The notes under the pieces were generated by a model. That model saw only the letters and a program-made list of their open reading frames with translations. It made no database searches and had not been told where the DNA came from. From NCBI GenBank assembly GCA_002914845.1, contig JXTC01000106.1:495747-559746 (forward strand): a DNA stretch of 64,000 bases. Direction: 5' to 3'. Both the position numbers and the translations under genes were made by a program. Numbering within the stretch: the first letter of the stretch is position 1; every line of letters begins with the position of its first letter. Origin of the DNA: Trema orientale. Lineage: Eukaryota; Streptophyta; Magnoliopsida; Rosales; Cannabaceae. This document shows, in pieces, positions 22,960 through 34,439 of the stretch.

Positions 22960-23595
22960 GATTGAGAAATTTAGGTAGATGTCCACTTTTTTAAATTTTG
23001 TTAAGTAGATGACCAATTTTTAAGTTTTATAGCTAAATGTCTATTTATTTTAAATTATTTTTTGCTTCTTCGTTTTTGCCCTTTTTTAATAGTATAGTTT
23101 TTTTTCCCATACTCGTTGGTATAGCACAATAACACAAAAATTTTCAAATTCTTCTTCTCTAAGCCCTTTGATATTCTCGAATCTTGAAAGCTTCTTTTCA
23201 TGGCGGGTCTCCAGTACAACTTCTTCCCCACCGATTTCCTTTACCCATGTTCAGCCGACTCCGCTGCCCTGTCCAAATCGGTTGCTCTGGTTCAGATTCG
23301 TAGAAAAAGACGTTGCAGACGAGGATCTCTTCCTCGAATAACAATCAACTATTTGGGAAATAGTTCCGTTAAGAGAGAAAATGGGAGAAATGCAGAGAAA
23401 ATTTTGGGCTGGAAAAATTTTGTCGGAGTGGTTTTGGGCTTATGTGTGTGTTTGAGGGGCATTGTGGACATAAATATTCCAAAGGGCCTTTTGCTGGATA
23501 TTCAGCTATAAAGATTGGGCTTTGGTCATATTCCAATTTTTGGGCTAAAAACTGGACAGATACCAATACAGTCCTTTGAGATTTGGACACGAGTA
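22960..23595. mobile_element. Candidate non-autonomous MULE carrying a gene fragment
   Basis: The flanks are imperfect inverted repeats. The left flank (about 22965-23050) has TTTAGGTAGATGTCC, GATGACCAATTTTTAAG and TTTATAGCTAAATGTC. The right flank, read reversed, has TTGGTATCTGTCC, ATGACCAAAGCCCAATC and TTTATAGCTGAATATCC. The centre is GC-richer (23200-23400). No target duplication was located, so the element call is tentative. Confidence 0.4.
23200..23511 (+). pseudogene. Fragment of a plant-specific gene beginning MAGLQYNFFPTDF
   Basis: The frame starts MAGLQYNFFPTDFLYP. I associate this with the N-terminus of a small plant protein of unknown role. The next part (SVALVQIRRKRRC) changes sense: the adjacent frame would read KKDVADEDLFLE, which looks more like the natural acidic continuation. 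A frame change near 23295-23310 and loss of the remainder are therefore likely. It lies between the inverted repeats described at 22960-23595. The family assignment rests on memory of a short motif. Confidence 0.4.
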
Positions 23596-23639
23596 AGAGT
23601 AATATGATCAAAAATGACTTTTCTTTAATGATTATTTTC

Positions 23640-24048
23640 GAGTTTCTATCACTTTTACATATTAAAAAACTAAAAAAATTACAAAAATATAGAACTCAGG
23701 CTTTTTTCAAATTTTCGTACGGTTTTTATTAGAAAAATATTACTTTTCAAAAAATATTTAGAAAAATATCATTTTTAAAAATAGTTACTGGTTACCGGTT
23801 TCTGGAAACTTGTTACTGGTTACTAGTTACTAGTTATATACCAGTTATAAATATCTTTGGTTACTAGTTACCAGTTTCTGAAAACTGGTTACCAGAAATT
23901 AGTTATTATTTTAAAAAATTGTATTTTTCTAAATAGTTTTTAAAAAATGATATTTATCTAATAAAAACCGTACCGCACCTTAAAAAAAATTAAACCACCG
24001 TATTTTTCAAATTTTTTTTCTAAATTACCATATAATGTCTAATTTCCT
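23640..24048 (+). mobile_element. MITE of the TTACTAGTTAC family, copy 2
   Basis: Starts GAGTTTCTATCACTTTTACA and ends near ACCATATAATGTCTAATTTCC. The core holds TTACTGGTTACTAGTTACTAG and ATACCAGTTATAAATATC, as in the other copies. The orientation is opposite to copy 1. Confidence 0.65.
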
Positions 24049-24249
24049 CATTATTTTTATGCTAACTTTTCTAGGACTAGTCATAAAAGTTATGATATAT
24101 TTTGACCGCTTATTTGACCCTTATGACAGAAGATAATAGTATATCCTTTAAGAGATAACACATTACCAAAACAAGTAGTTGGGTCTGAGTATCAATCGAG
24201 TCGTGTGGGTTACATCGCTTGCCCAGCCCGCTCTTTCTTAGAAACCTAG

Positions 24250-24763
24250 ATTTGTAAAAAGATTTAGACACTTATACCTAAATTTTAAAAATAATACCAA
24301 AAATACAATATTCTCAAAATAATTATTTATCCATATGATGTTCAGTGATATTTTTTTTAAATATTTTGGTTATAAAAAAATAAATTAGTTTCTAGTAACT
24401 AAATTAGTTTATCGGTTTCTAATAAGTAAATTGAGTTTTGGTTTCTAACAATCAAATTAGTTTCAAGCAATATTTTTTAATAGTTTCCAGTAATAACTTT
24501 TGTTTTCTAGTTTTCGATAATCAAATTGATTTCTTTCAGATCTGATTATTCGTTTCTTTGTTTAATGATTACTAGTTTTTCTATTTAGAAACCAATCTGA
24601 TTTCTGGTTTCTAGAAAATATCGTAATTAGTTTCTTATAACCAAAATAAATAGAAAAATATCACTGAATGTCGTACAAAAAAATAATTATTTTGGAAATG
24701 TCGCAATTTTAGTATTATTTTTTAAAAAATACTATTGAGTGTACCTTTCTCATTTGTAAACCA
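24250..24763. mobile_element. Related MITE with TAGTAACTAAATTAG motifs
   Basis: Inverted arms: TTTGTAAAAAGATTTAGACA onward at left against the reverse of the right end. They share AAAATAATTATTT and a CAGTGATATTTTT block on both sides. The core repeats GTTTCTAGTAAC-like and AAATTAGTTTC units. It resembles the TTACTAGTTAC family in design but differs in sequence. Confidence 0.5.
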
Positions 24764-24816
24764 TATTGTTTATTGGTCAAGTTAATACTTTTTCAAAATT
24801 TAATGGGAAAAAAAAA

Positions 24817-25208
24817 GGGTTTCTAACACTTATACCTACAAAAATAAAATAAAAATTACAAATATATGGAAGTCACACTTTTTTCTAATTTTTATACTGT
24901 TTTTATTAGGAAAATATCACTTTTTAAAAATATTTAAAAAAATACATTTTTAAAATAGTTACTAGTTATCAGTTTATGGAAACTAGTTACTAGTTACTAG
25001 TTATATACCAGTTATAAATATCTTTGGTTATTAGTTACTAGTTTCCAGAAACTGGTTATCGGAAACCAGTTACTATTTTAAAAAATGGTATTTTTCTAAA
25101 TATTTTTTAAAAAACAGTATTTTTCTAATAAAAACTATACCGCACCTACAAAATCACTGTATTTTTCAAAAAAATTTTTCTCAAACACCGTATATTGTGT
25201 AATTTCCC
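24817..25208 (+). mobile_element. MITE of the TTACTAGTTAC family, copy 3
   Basis: The best-defined copy. It starts GGGTTTCTAACACTTATACC and ends GTATATTGTGTAATTTCCC. The core has ATCAGTTTATGGAAACTAG, GTTACTAGTTATATACCAG and a second GTTTCCAGAAACTGG palindrome. Confidence 0.7.
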
Positions 25209-25224
25209 AAAAAAAAAAAAACAA

Positions 25225-25665
25225 GGGCTTATTACAAAAATCCGGGCCCAAAGTACCAAAATTTGAAAAATCTCGAATGGATTGACTTTTTTTGAAAAAT
25301 TCGAGTTTGATTTAGAAAAATATCACTTTTAAAAGTATTATTAGAAAAATAACATTTTAAAAAATATTTAGATAAGTACCATTTTTTCTTCAAAATTGGT
25401 ATTTTTCAATGGTACTCGAGGTAACCAGTTAGGTTACTTAGAGTAAACAATTCAGTTACTTGAAGTAACTGTTCAAGTTACCTCAGGTAATTTGACTAGC
25501 TACCGTAAGTATCTCATTAATTAATAAAAAATGGTACTTTTCTAAATATTTTTAAAAGTGATATTTTTATAATTAAATCCGGAATTTTTCAAAATAATTT
25601 TAAATTTCGGGATTTTTTAATTTTTTTGAAAAATTACCATAAAAAATTAAATTTCCTCAAAAAAA
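25225..25665. mobile_element. MITE-like element with AGTTACTTGAAGTAACT palindromes
   Basis: Inverted arms: AAATTTGAAAAATCTCG at left against CGGGATTTTTTAATTTTTTTG at right. They share an AAAATATCACTTTTAAAAG block with its reverse at 25545-25575. The centre is made of overlapping GGTAAC/GTTACC motifs. Third variant in the cluster. Confidence 0.5.
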
Positions 25666-25978
25666 CAATAAACAAAAAAAGCCCATTCCAACAGAGTAGA
25701 ATAGCTACTAAGAAGTCATAACAAGAGAAGTACAAATCAAACACTAACTAAGTTGATCTCCTAATCTATCAAAAACAAGCAATCAACCAAACATCAATTC
25801 TCAAAACGAAAGAGAAAGAAGACAAAGTTTGAACAAATATAAGAGGACTGAGGAGGAGCCGACGACGTTGATGAAGAGGAGTCCAACAAATCTTAGGTGT
25901 GAGAGAGGATGGGCCGGAAAGAAATAGCCAAATAGGACCATAAAAGGTTGATGACGGTGAGGGATGACCGACTGCACA

Positions 25979-26300
25979 CTGGCTTTATTTGGTAGAAGGG
26001 ATTTGTGAGAGGATGGAGAGAAGTAGAGGGAGAAGTAAAATACCTTGTTTGGTAAGAGGGATCGAGGGAATGAGAGGAGAAGTAGAGGAATCAATTCTCC
26101 CTTCTGCCTATCATTTTGAATCCTCCTATTAATGGGATGATTCAACCTCTTCTTTCTTCTTTTTATATAAAATGACAAAAGTGTTCTTTTTAATTTTTTT
26201 TTTTAATGATGAAATAGATAATTTAGTAGTTTTATAAATAAATACTCTCATTCCATCTTACTCTCCATTCCTCTTAGCAAATAACTTCTTCTCTCCTTTT
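25979..26300. mobile_element. Candidate MITE
   Basis: TTTATTTGGTAGAAGGGATT at left is inverted relative to CCATTCCTCTTAGCAAATAA at right. GGAGAGAAGTAGAGG-type units repeat inside. The minus-strand frame at 25801-26178 is built from this repeat and is not a credible gene. Confidence 0.4.
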
Positions 26301-27530
26301 CCCTTCTCCTTCTTTTCTAGGCTCTTCATCTTTTTTACTCTCCCCTCCCCCCTCTTACTAATCATAGTGTAAGAGTGAGAGTGAGGGAGAGGTGGTGACT
26401 TTCGCTTTAGGTTTTAACTTTTAAAAGAGAGTACGTGTGGGTGAGTATACTATACTGCAATTCTGTTAGCTTTAAGGCTTTTTTGTTTTTAACAAAAAAA
26501 TCTAAATTTGAGAATTTTCTATAATTTAAAATAAATTAAATAATTAAGTGTATCAGAGTTCTATCAGGTCGAATAATAATAAATATGTTCTAAAAATTGT
26601 CCAACCCGACCAATATAACTTCGAGTTAGTTTCCATTAATCCAAATTCAACTCGAGTTACTTTATTCTCAGGTTGATCAGGTTGTTTGAGTTATCATCTT
26701 TCTTCTTTTTCTTTTTTTTTTTCCTTTTTAGCACACCCCTACAAGCAATGAGATTTTTGATTCAATGTGTTCAAAGAACATGTAAATCACTTCTCTTCAA
26801 AGAAATCAAAATGATGATACAAGATAATAATGCTATATGTATTACTCAAATTAAATGAGGTTATATTAAGGAGGATAAAACTAAGTATATATATCAACAA
26901 AATTTTTATTTACACATCAACCGTAGAAGAAGTGATATATAGTTGCAACAAATTCACTGCAATCACAACTAAGTGGATATATTAACTGAAGCTCTCCTTT
27001 CTGTAATATTTGTAAAGTTAGTGCATAATATTGGAACGCGTCACTTTAGAGATCTTCAATGAACATTTCAATTATATTAGCTATGTTCACATAAGGGAAG
27101 CTAACTCCGTATTATACTTTTTCTTTTGGCCTTAGCAAGATTTTATTGCATTGGTTTTCCAATCAATGTTTTTAATGAGGCAATTTTCAAACTGTAACCT
27201 GAAAAAGATAGCGTACTCTTTTTTACGAGACATATATTTGTATGATGTACATTTAAAAGAGAATTTTCTTGTATCGCTATATTTCTTGTATCGCTATTTA
27301 TTTATTATGTTCCAATATCATATACACAGTTACACATAACACTGAATAATTTTTCTTTAATGTGATTAACCACAAGGAATGCCAGTATACCCGTTTTTTT
27401 TTTTTTTTTTCAATTTCAATTTTCAATGTGTTATCCGCTCTCCCTTGGTTGAATTTTCCTAACCGTTCAACTAGAAAATATTTTTTTCCCGAGAGGGAGC
27501 AAAAAAAAAAAAGTCAACAATGCCCGACAG
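26301..27530. other. Intergenic DNA upstream of PSAH
   Basis: No recognisable genes. Short open frames at 26673-26858, 27151-27339 and 27362-27565 lack domains. Confidence 0.4.
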
Positions 27531-27543
27531 GAGGAGGATTTGA

Positions 27544-27761
27544 CACGTGGACCCTGATTCCCTGAACGGTGAATACTTTAATATTACACTGGCAAAAATA
27601 AAAAGAAAATGAATGAATGAATAGTTAGTTAGCATAAAGCAAATTTTGCCGCAAAAAAATTCCTGAATATCCAATAAGGATAGGCTTATCCATCACTTGC
27701 CCACGTGGCAGCTTCCAAATGAAACTCCATATCCTCCCGAGAAGACCCGTTTTGCCACGTG
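27544..27761 (+). promoter_or_regulatory. PSAH upstream region with three G-boxes and an I-box-like motif
   Basis: CACGTG occurs at 27544-27549, 27702-27707 and 27756-27761. A CCAAT is at 27671 and the imperfect palindrome GGATAGGCTTATCC (containing reversed GATAA) is at about 27679-27692. G-boxes paired with I-boxes are hallmarks of light-responsive promoters of photosynthesis genes. All lie within 340 bp of the PSAH start. Confidence 0.6.
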
Positions 27762-27880
27762 TCTAGTTGAGATCCATGCAAAAGATCAAAAGGCCAAAAG
27801 ATACCTAACTCTTTACTCCCTCCGTCCAACTCACACACACACACAAACGCAAACACTTGGTTACAGATCGACCCAAGGCC

Positions 27881-29053
27881 ATGGCATCTCTGGCGACTTT
27901 AGCTGCTGTGCAACCAGCCACCATCAAGGGCCTCGGTGGGAGTTCCCTTAGTGGAACCAAGCTCTCCATCAAGCCCACCCGCCAGAGCCTCAGACCCAAG
28001 AACTTCAGGTAACAAAAATCATTAATCGATTTCTTTATTATTATCATTATTTTTTTTTCCTTGAGCTTATTATTTATCATTGAAAGCTCTGTACTTTTTT
28101 TTTTTTAATTAAATAGAAGTGGTGCTGTTGTGGCAAAATATGGTGATAAGAGTGTGTACTTTGACTTGGAGGATTTGGGCAACACCACAGGGCAGTGGGA
28201 CTTGTATGGTTCAGATGCACCTTCACCATACAACCCTCTTCAGGTATTTGTGACTGAATGACCACTATTGTCATTTAATTGAACTTGGAATCTGTTTGGT
28301 TATACATTAACCATACAAATATGTTACCTTTTTTTTTTTTTTTGGGTACAATTTGTTTACGTTTAGCTAGTATATTGTTAATCAATGGAAGTGAGGCCCA
28401 CGTGGCGTTATATGTCTTTTTATAGCTTAATTGGCCTAGAATTCATGAGAGTATTTATGAGTGTTAGGAAAAAGAGTAGTTCGAATCCTAGTAAGATCAG
28501 TGTATGTATAAATTTCTTTAATTTTTTTTTTTTATGGAAGTGAAGTTTAGTGTTCGAGTTTCCACTTAAACTCAAGAAAGCAAGTTATTAGTGAAATTAT
28601 ATGTAGGTGGGAATAGATAGAACAGGAGACTCTAGGAGGTCCAAGATAATCCTAGATTGATCTTAATTGTACTTAAGGTTTGACAAAGATTTCGAGCCTT
28701 ATCACACGCCAGTTAGGAGTTCAATTAGGTTTGTTAGATTAAGATCAGAAATTTAACATTGCTCATTTGCATTACTGGGTTCCTTGGTTGATCTATTTGT
28801 AGTGTTACAAATATGTACATGTATTTTTTTTTTTTCAAATTTGTTAACATAATATGTGCATGGAATTTTGCAGAGCAAGTTCTTTGAGACATTTGCAGCT
28901 CCATTCACCAAGAGAGGGTTATTGCTCAAGTTCTTGATCTTGGGAGGTGCTTCCACCATTGCTTACGTTAGTGCCACTGCCCCAGACGAGGTTCTACCTA
29001 TCAAGAAAGGCCCTCAACAACCACCAAAACTAGGGCCACGTGGCAAGATCTAA
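27881..29053 (+). CDS. PSAH: Photosystem I reaction centre subunit VI (PsaH), chloroplast
   Basis: Three exons, 27881-28008, 28117-28243 and 28874-29053, join in frame to 144 residues, the usual family length. The first 45-50 residues ([20 protein letters not shown] onward) are a transit peptide. The mature part begins near [15 protein letters not shown] and continues with [20 protein letters not shown]. It has one membrane helix ([20 protein letters not shown]) and ends [15 protein letters not shown]. PsaH is a nuclear-encoded thylakoid subunit of PSI at the docking side for LHCII during state transitions. It is convergent with the RopGEF gene 735 bp downstream. Intron 2 contains a SINE-like insertion. 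Confidence 0.97.
28395..28533 (+). mobile_element. tRNA-derived SINE in PSAH intron 2
   Basis: A-box TAGCTTAATTG (28423-28433) and B-box AGTTCGAATCC (28478-28488) match the pol III consensus. The tail is T-rich. The direct repeat ATGGAAGTGA flanks it at 28385-28394 and 28534-28543. The element is 139 bp and non-coding. Confidence 0.65.
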
Positions 29054-29787
29054 GTTCACTTGGGTTTTCGTTTTTTCTTATTCTATATCCTCGGGCTTTT
29101 TATTTGTATGTACCTTTTGATTTTAGAATTTGTAAGTATGTTCTTAAAAGCGTACTTAAGACCCCTTGTTTGACTAATCAAAGAAATGTATTTCAAATGC
29201 AATTTAGGGGACTGCTTTGTGTTTCTATATTTCATGTTGATACTATAATCACCTAATCTCCATGTCATACTTTGAAGATTCTTGACACATGCATGTAGAA
29301 ATGGGCAATTACCAATGATTTATTTTGATCAATTAAAAATCGTAATCTTTCTAACGTAAGCAAAATCAGGGGTATGTGCATATAGTTTGACAAATACCCA
29401 TTTCAAGCCAAACTATATCCTAGTGAAAGTCATAAGAAAAACAACATTTTAGTACTTTTTTTGATAATAAACATTTTAGTACTTAAAAACTACGAAAGCC
29501 ATCTCTTGTACAAAAGAAATCATGTTGCAAAATGCTTCAATCCCAAATTGGCTTACCTATTTACAAACAACTTTATATTGAAAATATAGGTAACCAAAAC
29601 TTGAACAACCATCTTTACATAATATGGGTTCTGATTAAGTAAAATTTACATTTGAAGACCGGGCTTTTCTCACTCTTTTTTTTCTTTTCCTTAAAACTTC
29701 TCTGTCACTTTCTTTTCGCTTATACTCTGTTTCTACTTCTTCCTCACTCCCCTTCGCTCTTTTTTTCTCTCTCCCTTACACTTGTCG
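29054..29787. other. Convergent spacer between PSAH and RopGEF
   Basis: No genes or repeats recognised. Presumably both 3' UTRs lie here. Confidence 0.45.
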
Positions 29788-32528
29788 TCAATGGCGCGCT
29801 GTTGGACTTCTCAAACCTCCCAAGTTCTCAAGATAGGACACCTTCTTGTTGGTCACTATGTTGGCAATCTTCTGCATATGGGGATGCTTTAGTAAATCAA
29901 GACCATCTTTCAAAACCTCGTCCGAAAACCCTGCCAAGTCCTTCTTGGCCGCCTCAGGGTCTCCCTGATCCAATCCCCATCCCATGAAATCGGACAGCGT
30001 CATGGAGTTTGGTGTCTCGGAAGAGTAAGGCTCATCTCTGGGACTGGAGAACTTGTCCGGTGGCGTTGTACATTGTGGAGTGGAGGCGGTGTCTCTCAAA
30101 AGGTTCCTCTTGGATGCAGCCTGTGATGGATTCTGTGTCACGTAATCTGCATAGAGCACGTCTTCGATCCGTGACATGACTGTGAATGCTAAGCTCTCCA
30201 ATATTCTTGAATAGCTTTCAAGAACAGCCTGCCCCACGTCCTGTGAAAAGCATAAGAAACATTGCAAAGAATTTAAAATCGTAGACAAATGAAAAAAAAT
30301 GGCAAGTGGGATTTGAATTCAACCACATTCTTCCTAAGAAGATGTGGTTCGAACTAAAATCCTTGCAAATTTTAGTGTCTTATTTCTTGTCAACAGTCAT
30401 ATGTATACTAATTTTAGGGGACACTAAACTTTGGACAGGAGATTTGAATTCGAAGACTTTTGTGTTTTGTTCTCTTACGCGGTTGTATTGGATTTTACTA
30501 ATGTCTAGTGCAGATTGAGGGATTCCAGGAAACCTCTGCTTGAGAAGGAGTAAAATAGTCTCGGCTCTCTCTTCGAACAGTTCTCTCTTCTCCAAACTGA
30601 CAGCCGAACCCCAAGCCGACTTCCCGTCTTTTTGGTTCATCTTCCTTTTCCAAATCACAATGGAGGCTTCAATTCTGTTCTTGAGGTCTAGAATCTTGTG
30701 CTCCGAAGACAAGTCCAGGGTGGAGAGAAATTGGTCAGGGTCAAAGAACTCAACTGTAATACTTCTATAGATAGAGTCCCCAAGACTTGCCCTTCCATTC
30801 TAAACAATATATTAGATAAAGGGATAGAAGCAAAAACAATATAAAGTCGAAGAAAAAGCCTTGTTCTCTCTTTCTTTACCTTCGGGAGCGATTCGATGTA
30901 GTTGTCTGGGATTTCCATTTCAGATAGAGTTTGAGCATTTATCGCCATGGCTGCTTTAAGAACTTGGTTGACACAATCTTTTTGGTACTGCAAAAACTTT
31001 CTAGACATTTCGGATAGACCATCCGGGGGAACTTTAGGAGTAGGTAGCCACCATTTGTCATCTTTTCTCTTTGTGTTTCCTTTCTCCGAGTCCGGAGCAT
31101 CTTTTGAAACATAAGAGAACTCATTTTGGTCCTTGAAGTTATCAAGACAGTCCTGCTTATTACATAACCTTTGTTTAGAAAATAAAGAATCACTAAGTAA
31201 GAAGATTAAACAAAAAACAATTTGCATGAAATCGTTAATGCTCTTACAATGAGCATGGCGTCAAGCTTTCGAAGGGCAGGAATATTCATATGAAGGTCAG
31301 TTCGTTGCCTTGTCACCATAATCTTTGGAATCAAAGAGCATAATAAACTTATCATAATCAGATATGATAAAGAGAGATAGAGGCAAAGATAGAGAGAAAT
31401 TCAATTTGTTCCATATTTAAAATTTGCGTCTTTTTACCTCCATATTTGTTCCATCTTTGGATTTTTGTTGTGAAGGAACAAATTCAACAATGTAATCCGA
31501 AACCGATAAGAGCCAATCGATTTCTTTTCTCCACCTTGCTTTTCTTTCGGCTGTCATTGGCTCTAAACGCGATTGTTCACCAAAAACAGAAGCTGCATCA
31601 TTGAAGAAACAAAAAAAAAAAACAAAAAAAAAATAAAATAAATAGCATCATCATCAACCAAAGAAGAGTTGATCATTTTGAGACCAAATCAAGAAATGGA
31701 GATGCCATTATATACGATTTTCAAAACAGACCAGCAAGGTTTGTAATGGCGTTTGATAATGCTAAAGCTGATGAAACACCCTTTCCTCCACCTGACATAT
31801 CCTCACCCAAGAGCAATTTAGCAAACCTCTCCTTCATCTGTTCCATATCTGGATCCAACCCCCCCAAAAAAATTACAGAATAATTATAAACCAAAGTTAG
31901 ATATGGGGTTGAGAGAATTTATTCAAACAGTTACTAGCTGACAATTAAACCACACTTTTTAAATTATAAGAAATGAAAAGAAAAAAAAAAGAATACATAA
32001 CAACATAAATTAATGAGTTGTCAATCAATTTGAATCAATATTGACAGCTAACATTTCCTATGCACTTGAACATTTTTCCTTAATGGTATCAACTTATCGG
32101 AAAAACCATGACCGAGAAAAATAAGAAAGAGAGCATCATATTTTGAAAAACCCAATTGGACTTTATTAGCGTATATTGCTGAAGACACTATATCATGAGC
32201 TCTGACCTTCTTTGACAACAACATCTCTGGACCCAGCAGGCTCATCTTTGCTGAAACGGGACCTTGGACCCTTGTCGTTTTGGGTGAAGACCGACCCAAT
32301 TCTTTGCCTCTCCATGTCGTTTAGGGGCTTCCCTCCTTGACTCCTGGAGGCCACCCTGGCATCCACCTCCTCATCGTGACACTCCAATGCGCCGGCGCTC
32401 TCGACACTGAGGCTCTTGGTGTGTCTCGCCGCTGCGGAGGCGGCGGAGGCGGAGTTGTCGTTCATCTCTTTGAAATGAAACAGCCTCGACCTGTAGTTCT
32501 CTTGCTCCTTCTCCAGCGCCCGAACCAT
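29788..32528 (-). CDS. ROPGEF12: ROP guanine nucleotide exchange factor (PRONE family)
   Basis: Seven exons on the minus strand: 32528-32207, 31849-31732, 31592-31438, 31322-31248, 31152-30880, 30799-30479 and 30240-29788. The product is about 571 residues: a variable N-terminus ([17 protein letters not shown], then Ser/Ala-rich), the catalytic PRONE domain (about 105-475, with [81 protein letters not shown]) and a variable tail ending [15 protein letters not shown] proteins activate ROP/RAC GTPases at the plasma membrane during polar growth. Exon 2 contains one extra T at 31800/31801, inside the conserved [14 protein letters not shown] region. Exon phases only agree if that base is left out. 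It is either an assembly error or a disabling insertion. The symbol follows similarity and gene neighbourhood, so paralogue identity is less sure than the family. Confidence 0.88.
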
Positions 32529-33654
32529 TTTTCTAAAGCATTCTTAATTCAGAATGAGTTTGATCAAGTAATTAAACAGAGGGAAAAAGAAAAAAAAAAC
32601 AGAACCAGTGTCGTTTGAGACAGAAACAGAGGATGGTAAATAATCTATGTTGTCGTTCGAGATGGAGAGTTTTGGCACAACAAAGAGGGAGAGAGATATG
32701 GAAAGAGGAGGAGAAAAGAAGAAGAAAGAGAAAGTTTCCCAGCTTCCAAATGGTTATTATTTTGCTCTTTTTTGATAAATTAGTGAGTTTGTCAAAAATG
32801 TGGAGGTGATTGAGTAATGGGTTTTGGTCGTTTTGGTTTCTTTTTTTTTTTTTTTTCCTTTTTTTTGAATTTGTTTTTTGAATTTTTTGGAGCTGGTTGG
32901 AGGAACGTGGGGTGCATAATGGGAGAAATTGAGGTGGGTTAAGAGTGATTAAAGCAAAAAGAAATTAAAAAATAAAAACAATAAGAGTTAGATTATTATT
33001 ATTATTATTATTATTATTCTTTTAATTTGTGATATTGGTTAAGTTTTGGAAGGTGCATGAATTGGATGGTTGAGGATTTAAATTGTAGGTCAAAGGGGGT
33101 GCTAAAACCCCGGGAAAGACAGACGTGCATGGCGAATCTTAACCACCGGTTCTTTGTCTGAATTCTATATTAGATATTTCGTTTATTTAGATTGTATTTT
33201 AAAGAAAATTAAAAAAAAATGAAAGAAAAGAAATTATGAAGAAAGTAAATTAGATAGTTGAGAATTGAGATGGGGTCAAGTCAATTTGATACTCTTTTCA
33301 TTTGTTTTCAAATATAAGGAAGCCAGAGGGACCGATTTACTACGTTTCTACTCCAACGACTTTATACTCTTTTTCCAATCATTGTTATTGAGCCACCTGC
33401 CTACATCATAATTCATGAGAGTTCATTAATTTTTGTGAACTGTTTGTTTGTGCAATTTCATATAAAAATGTTACCAAACGTGTTGTTTTGATTTCCAAAA
33501 AAAAAAAAAATGGTAGAAGCAAGGAAACGATGGTGTCCTAACAAGAAATACTAAATAAAACAATATTTAGGATAGGAGGAAAGAAAAATAGGAAGGAATA
33601 AGAGTTACAGTACTGAAGGATTGAGATTAGATAGTAAGGAGAAGACTCTCTTTA
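32529..33654. other. Upstream region of RopGEF
   Basis: Contains T and A homopolymers and an (ATT)n microsatellite at about 32993-33017. No genes seen. Confidence 0.45.
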
Positions 33655-33903
33655 TGTTGTGTTTGGTACGAGAGAAATAAAAGAAAATTAAAATTTTCTC
33701 CCTTGATTGGTACGTACGATGGAGGAAATAAAGAAAGAAGCAAAATAATAATAATAATAATTGTTATATAATAATTACTCTACTACTTGAGTGTAAGATT
33801 TTTTACACTTCTCTAATTTAAGCGATTGAAAATTATTTAAATGGAGGTTTTGAAATCTATTGTCTATTCTCTTCTTTTATATAATTTTTTTTTAACCAAA
33901 CAA
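33655..33903. mobile_element. Candidate MITE
   Basis: TTGTGTTTGGTACGAGAGAA at left faces TTTTTTTTTAACCAAACAAC at right in inverted orientation. Both are followed by an AAATAAAAGAA-like block. No target duplication was confirmed. Confidence 0.35.
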
Positions 33904-34439
33904 CGATAGGCCCAAAGTGCATTCATTAATTCATTTACTTGTCTTCTTTCTTTTATTTCTCCCTCCTACAGCTACATTTGAAGCTCAGATTTTAGTAGGA
34001 AAAAATTTAGTGAGGAAAAAGTTGAAGAAAAATAGGAGAAAATATTATCCTCAAATCCGGTTTCATTTTTAATACTCTTTCGTTCATAATTCTTTTACTA
34101 TAATTTAAATTCTCGAAAATTATTTTAAACGTCCCTCACAGTTTCTCCATATATATATTTTTTTTCTCACTATTTATATCAAGATTCAAGATAAATTATA
34201 ATTCTTCATAATTTTGTTCCTTTCCTCCTTAGAATCCAAGCTCCGAACACCCTTGCAAAAAAAGAGAAAAAAAAAAAAAGTACTCTGTTGTCTCTTATTT
34301 ACTCTTTTTCATCCTCATCAATTTTCTTTTTTTTTAGCTTCGTTTCAAAGGTTCAAATTCATGCGTATGAGAAAGACAAACCAAACCTCATCAAGTAGTT
34401 AATTTAATAAGCCGTAATGAATTATATTTTCAACAATTA

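Noticed and set aside
25801-26178. 125-residue minus-strand frame
   Set aside because: Made from internally repeated MITE-like sequence (SLLPNK repeated) with no domain.
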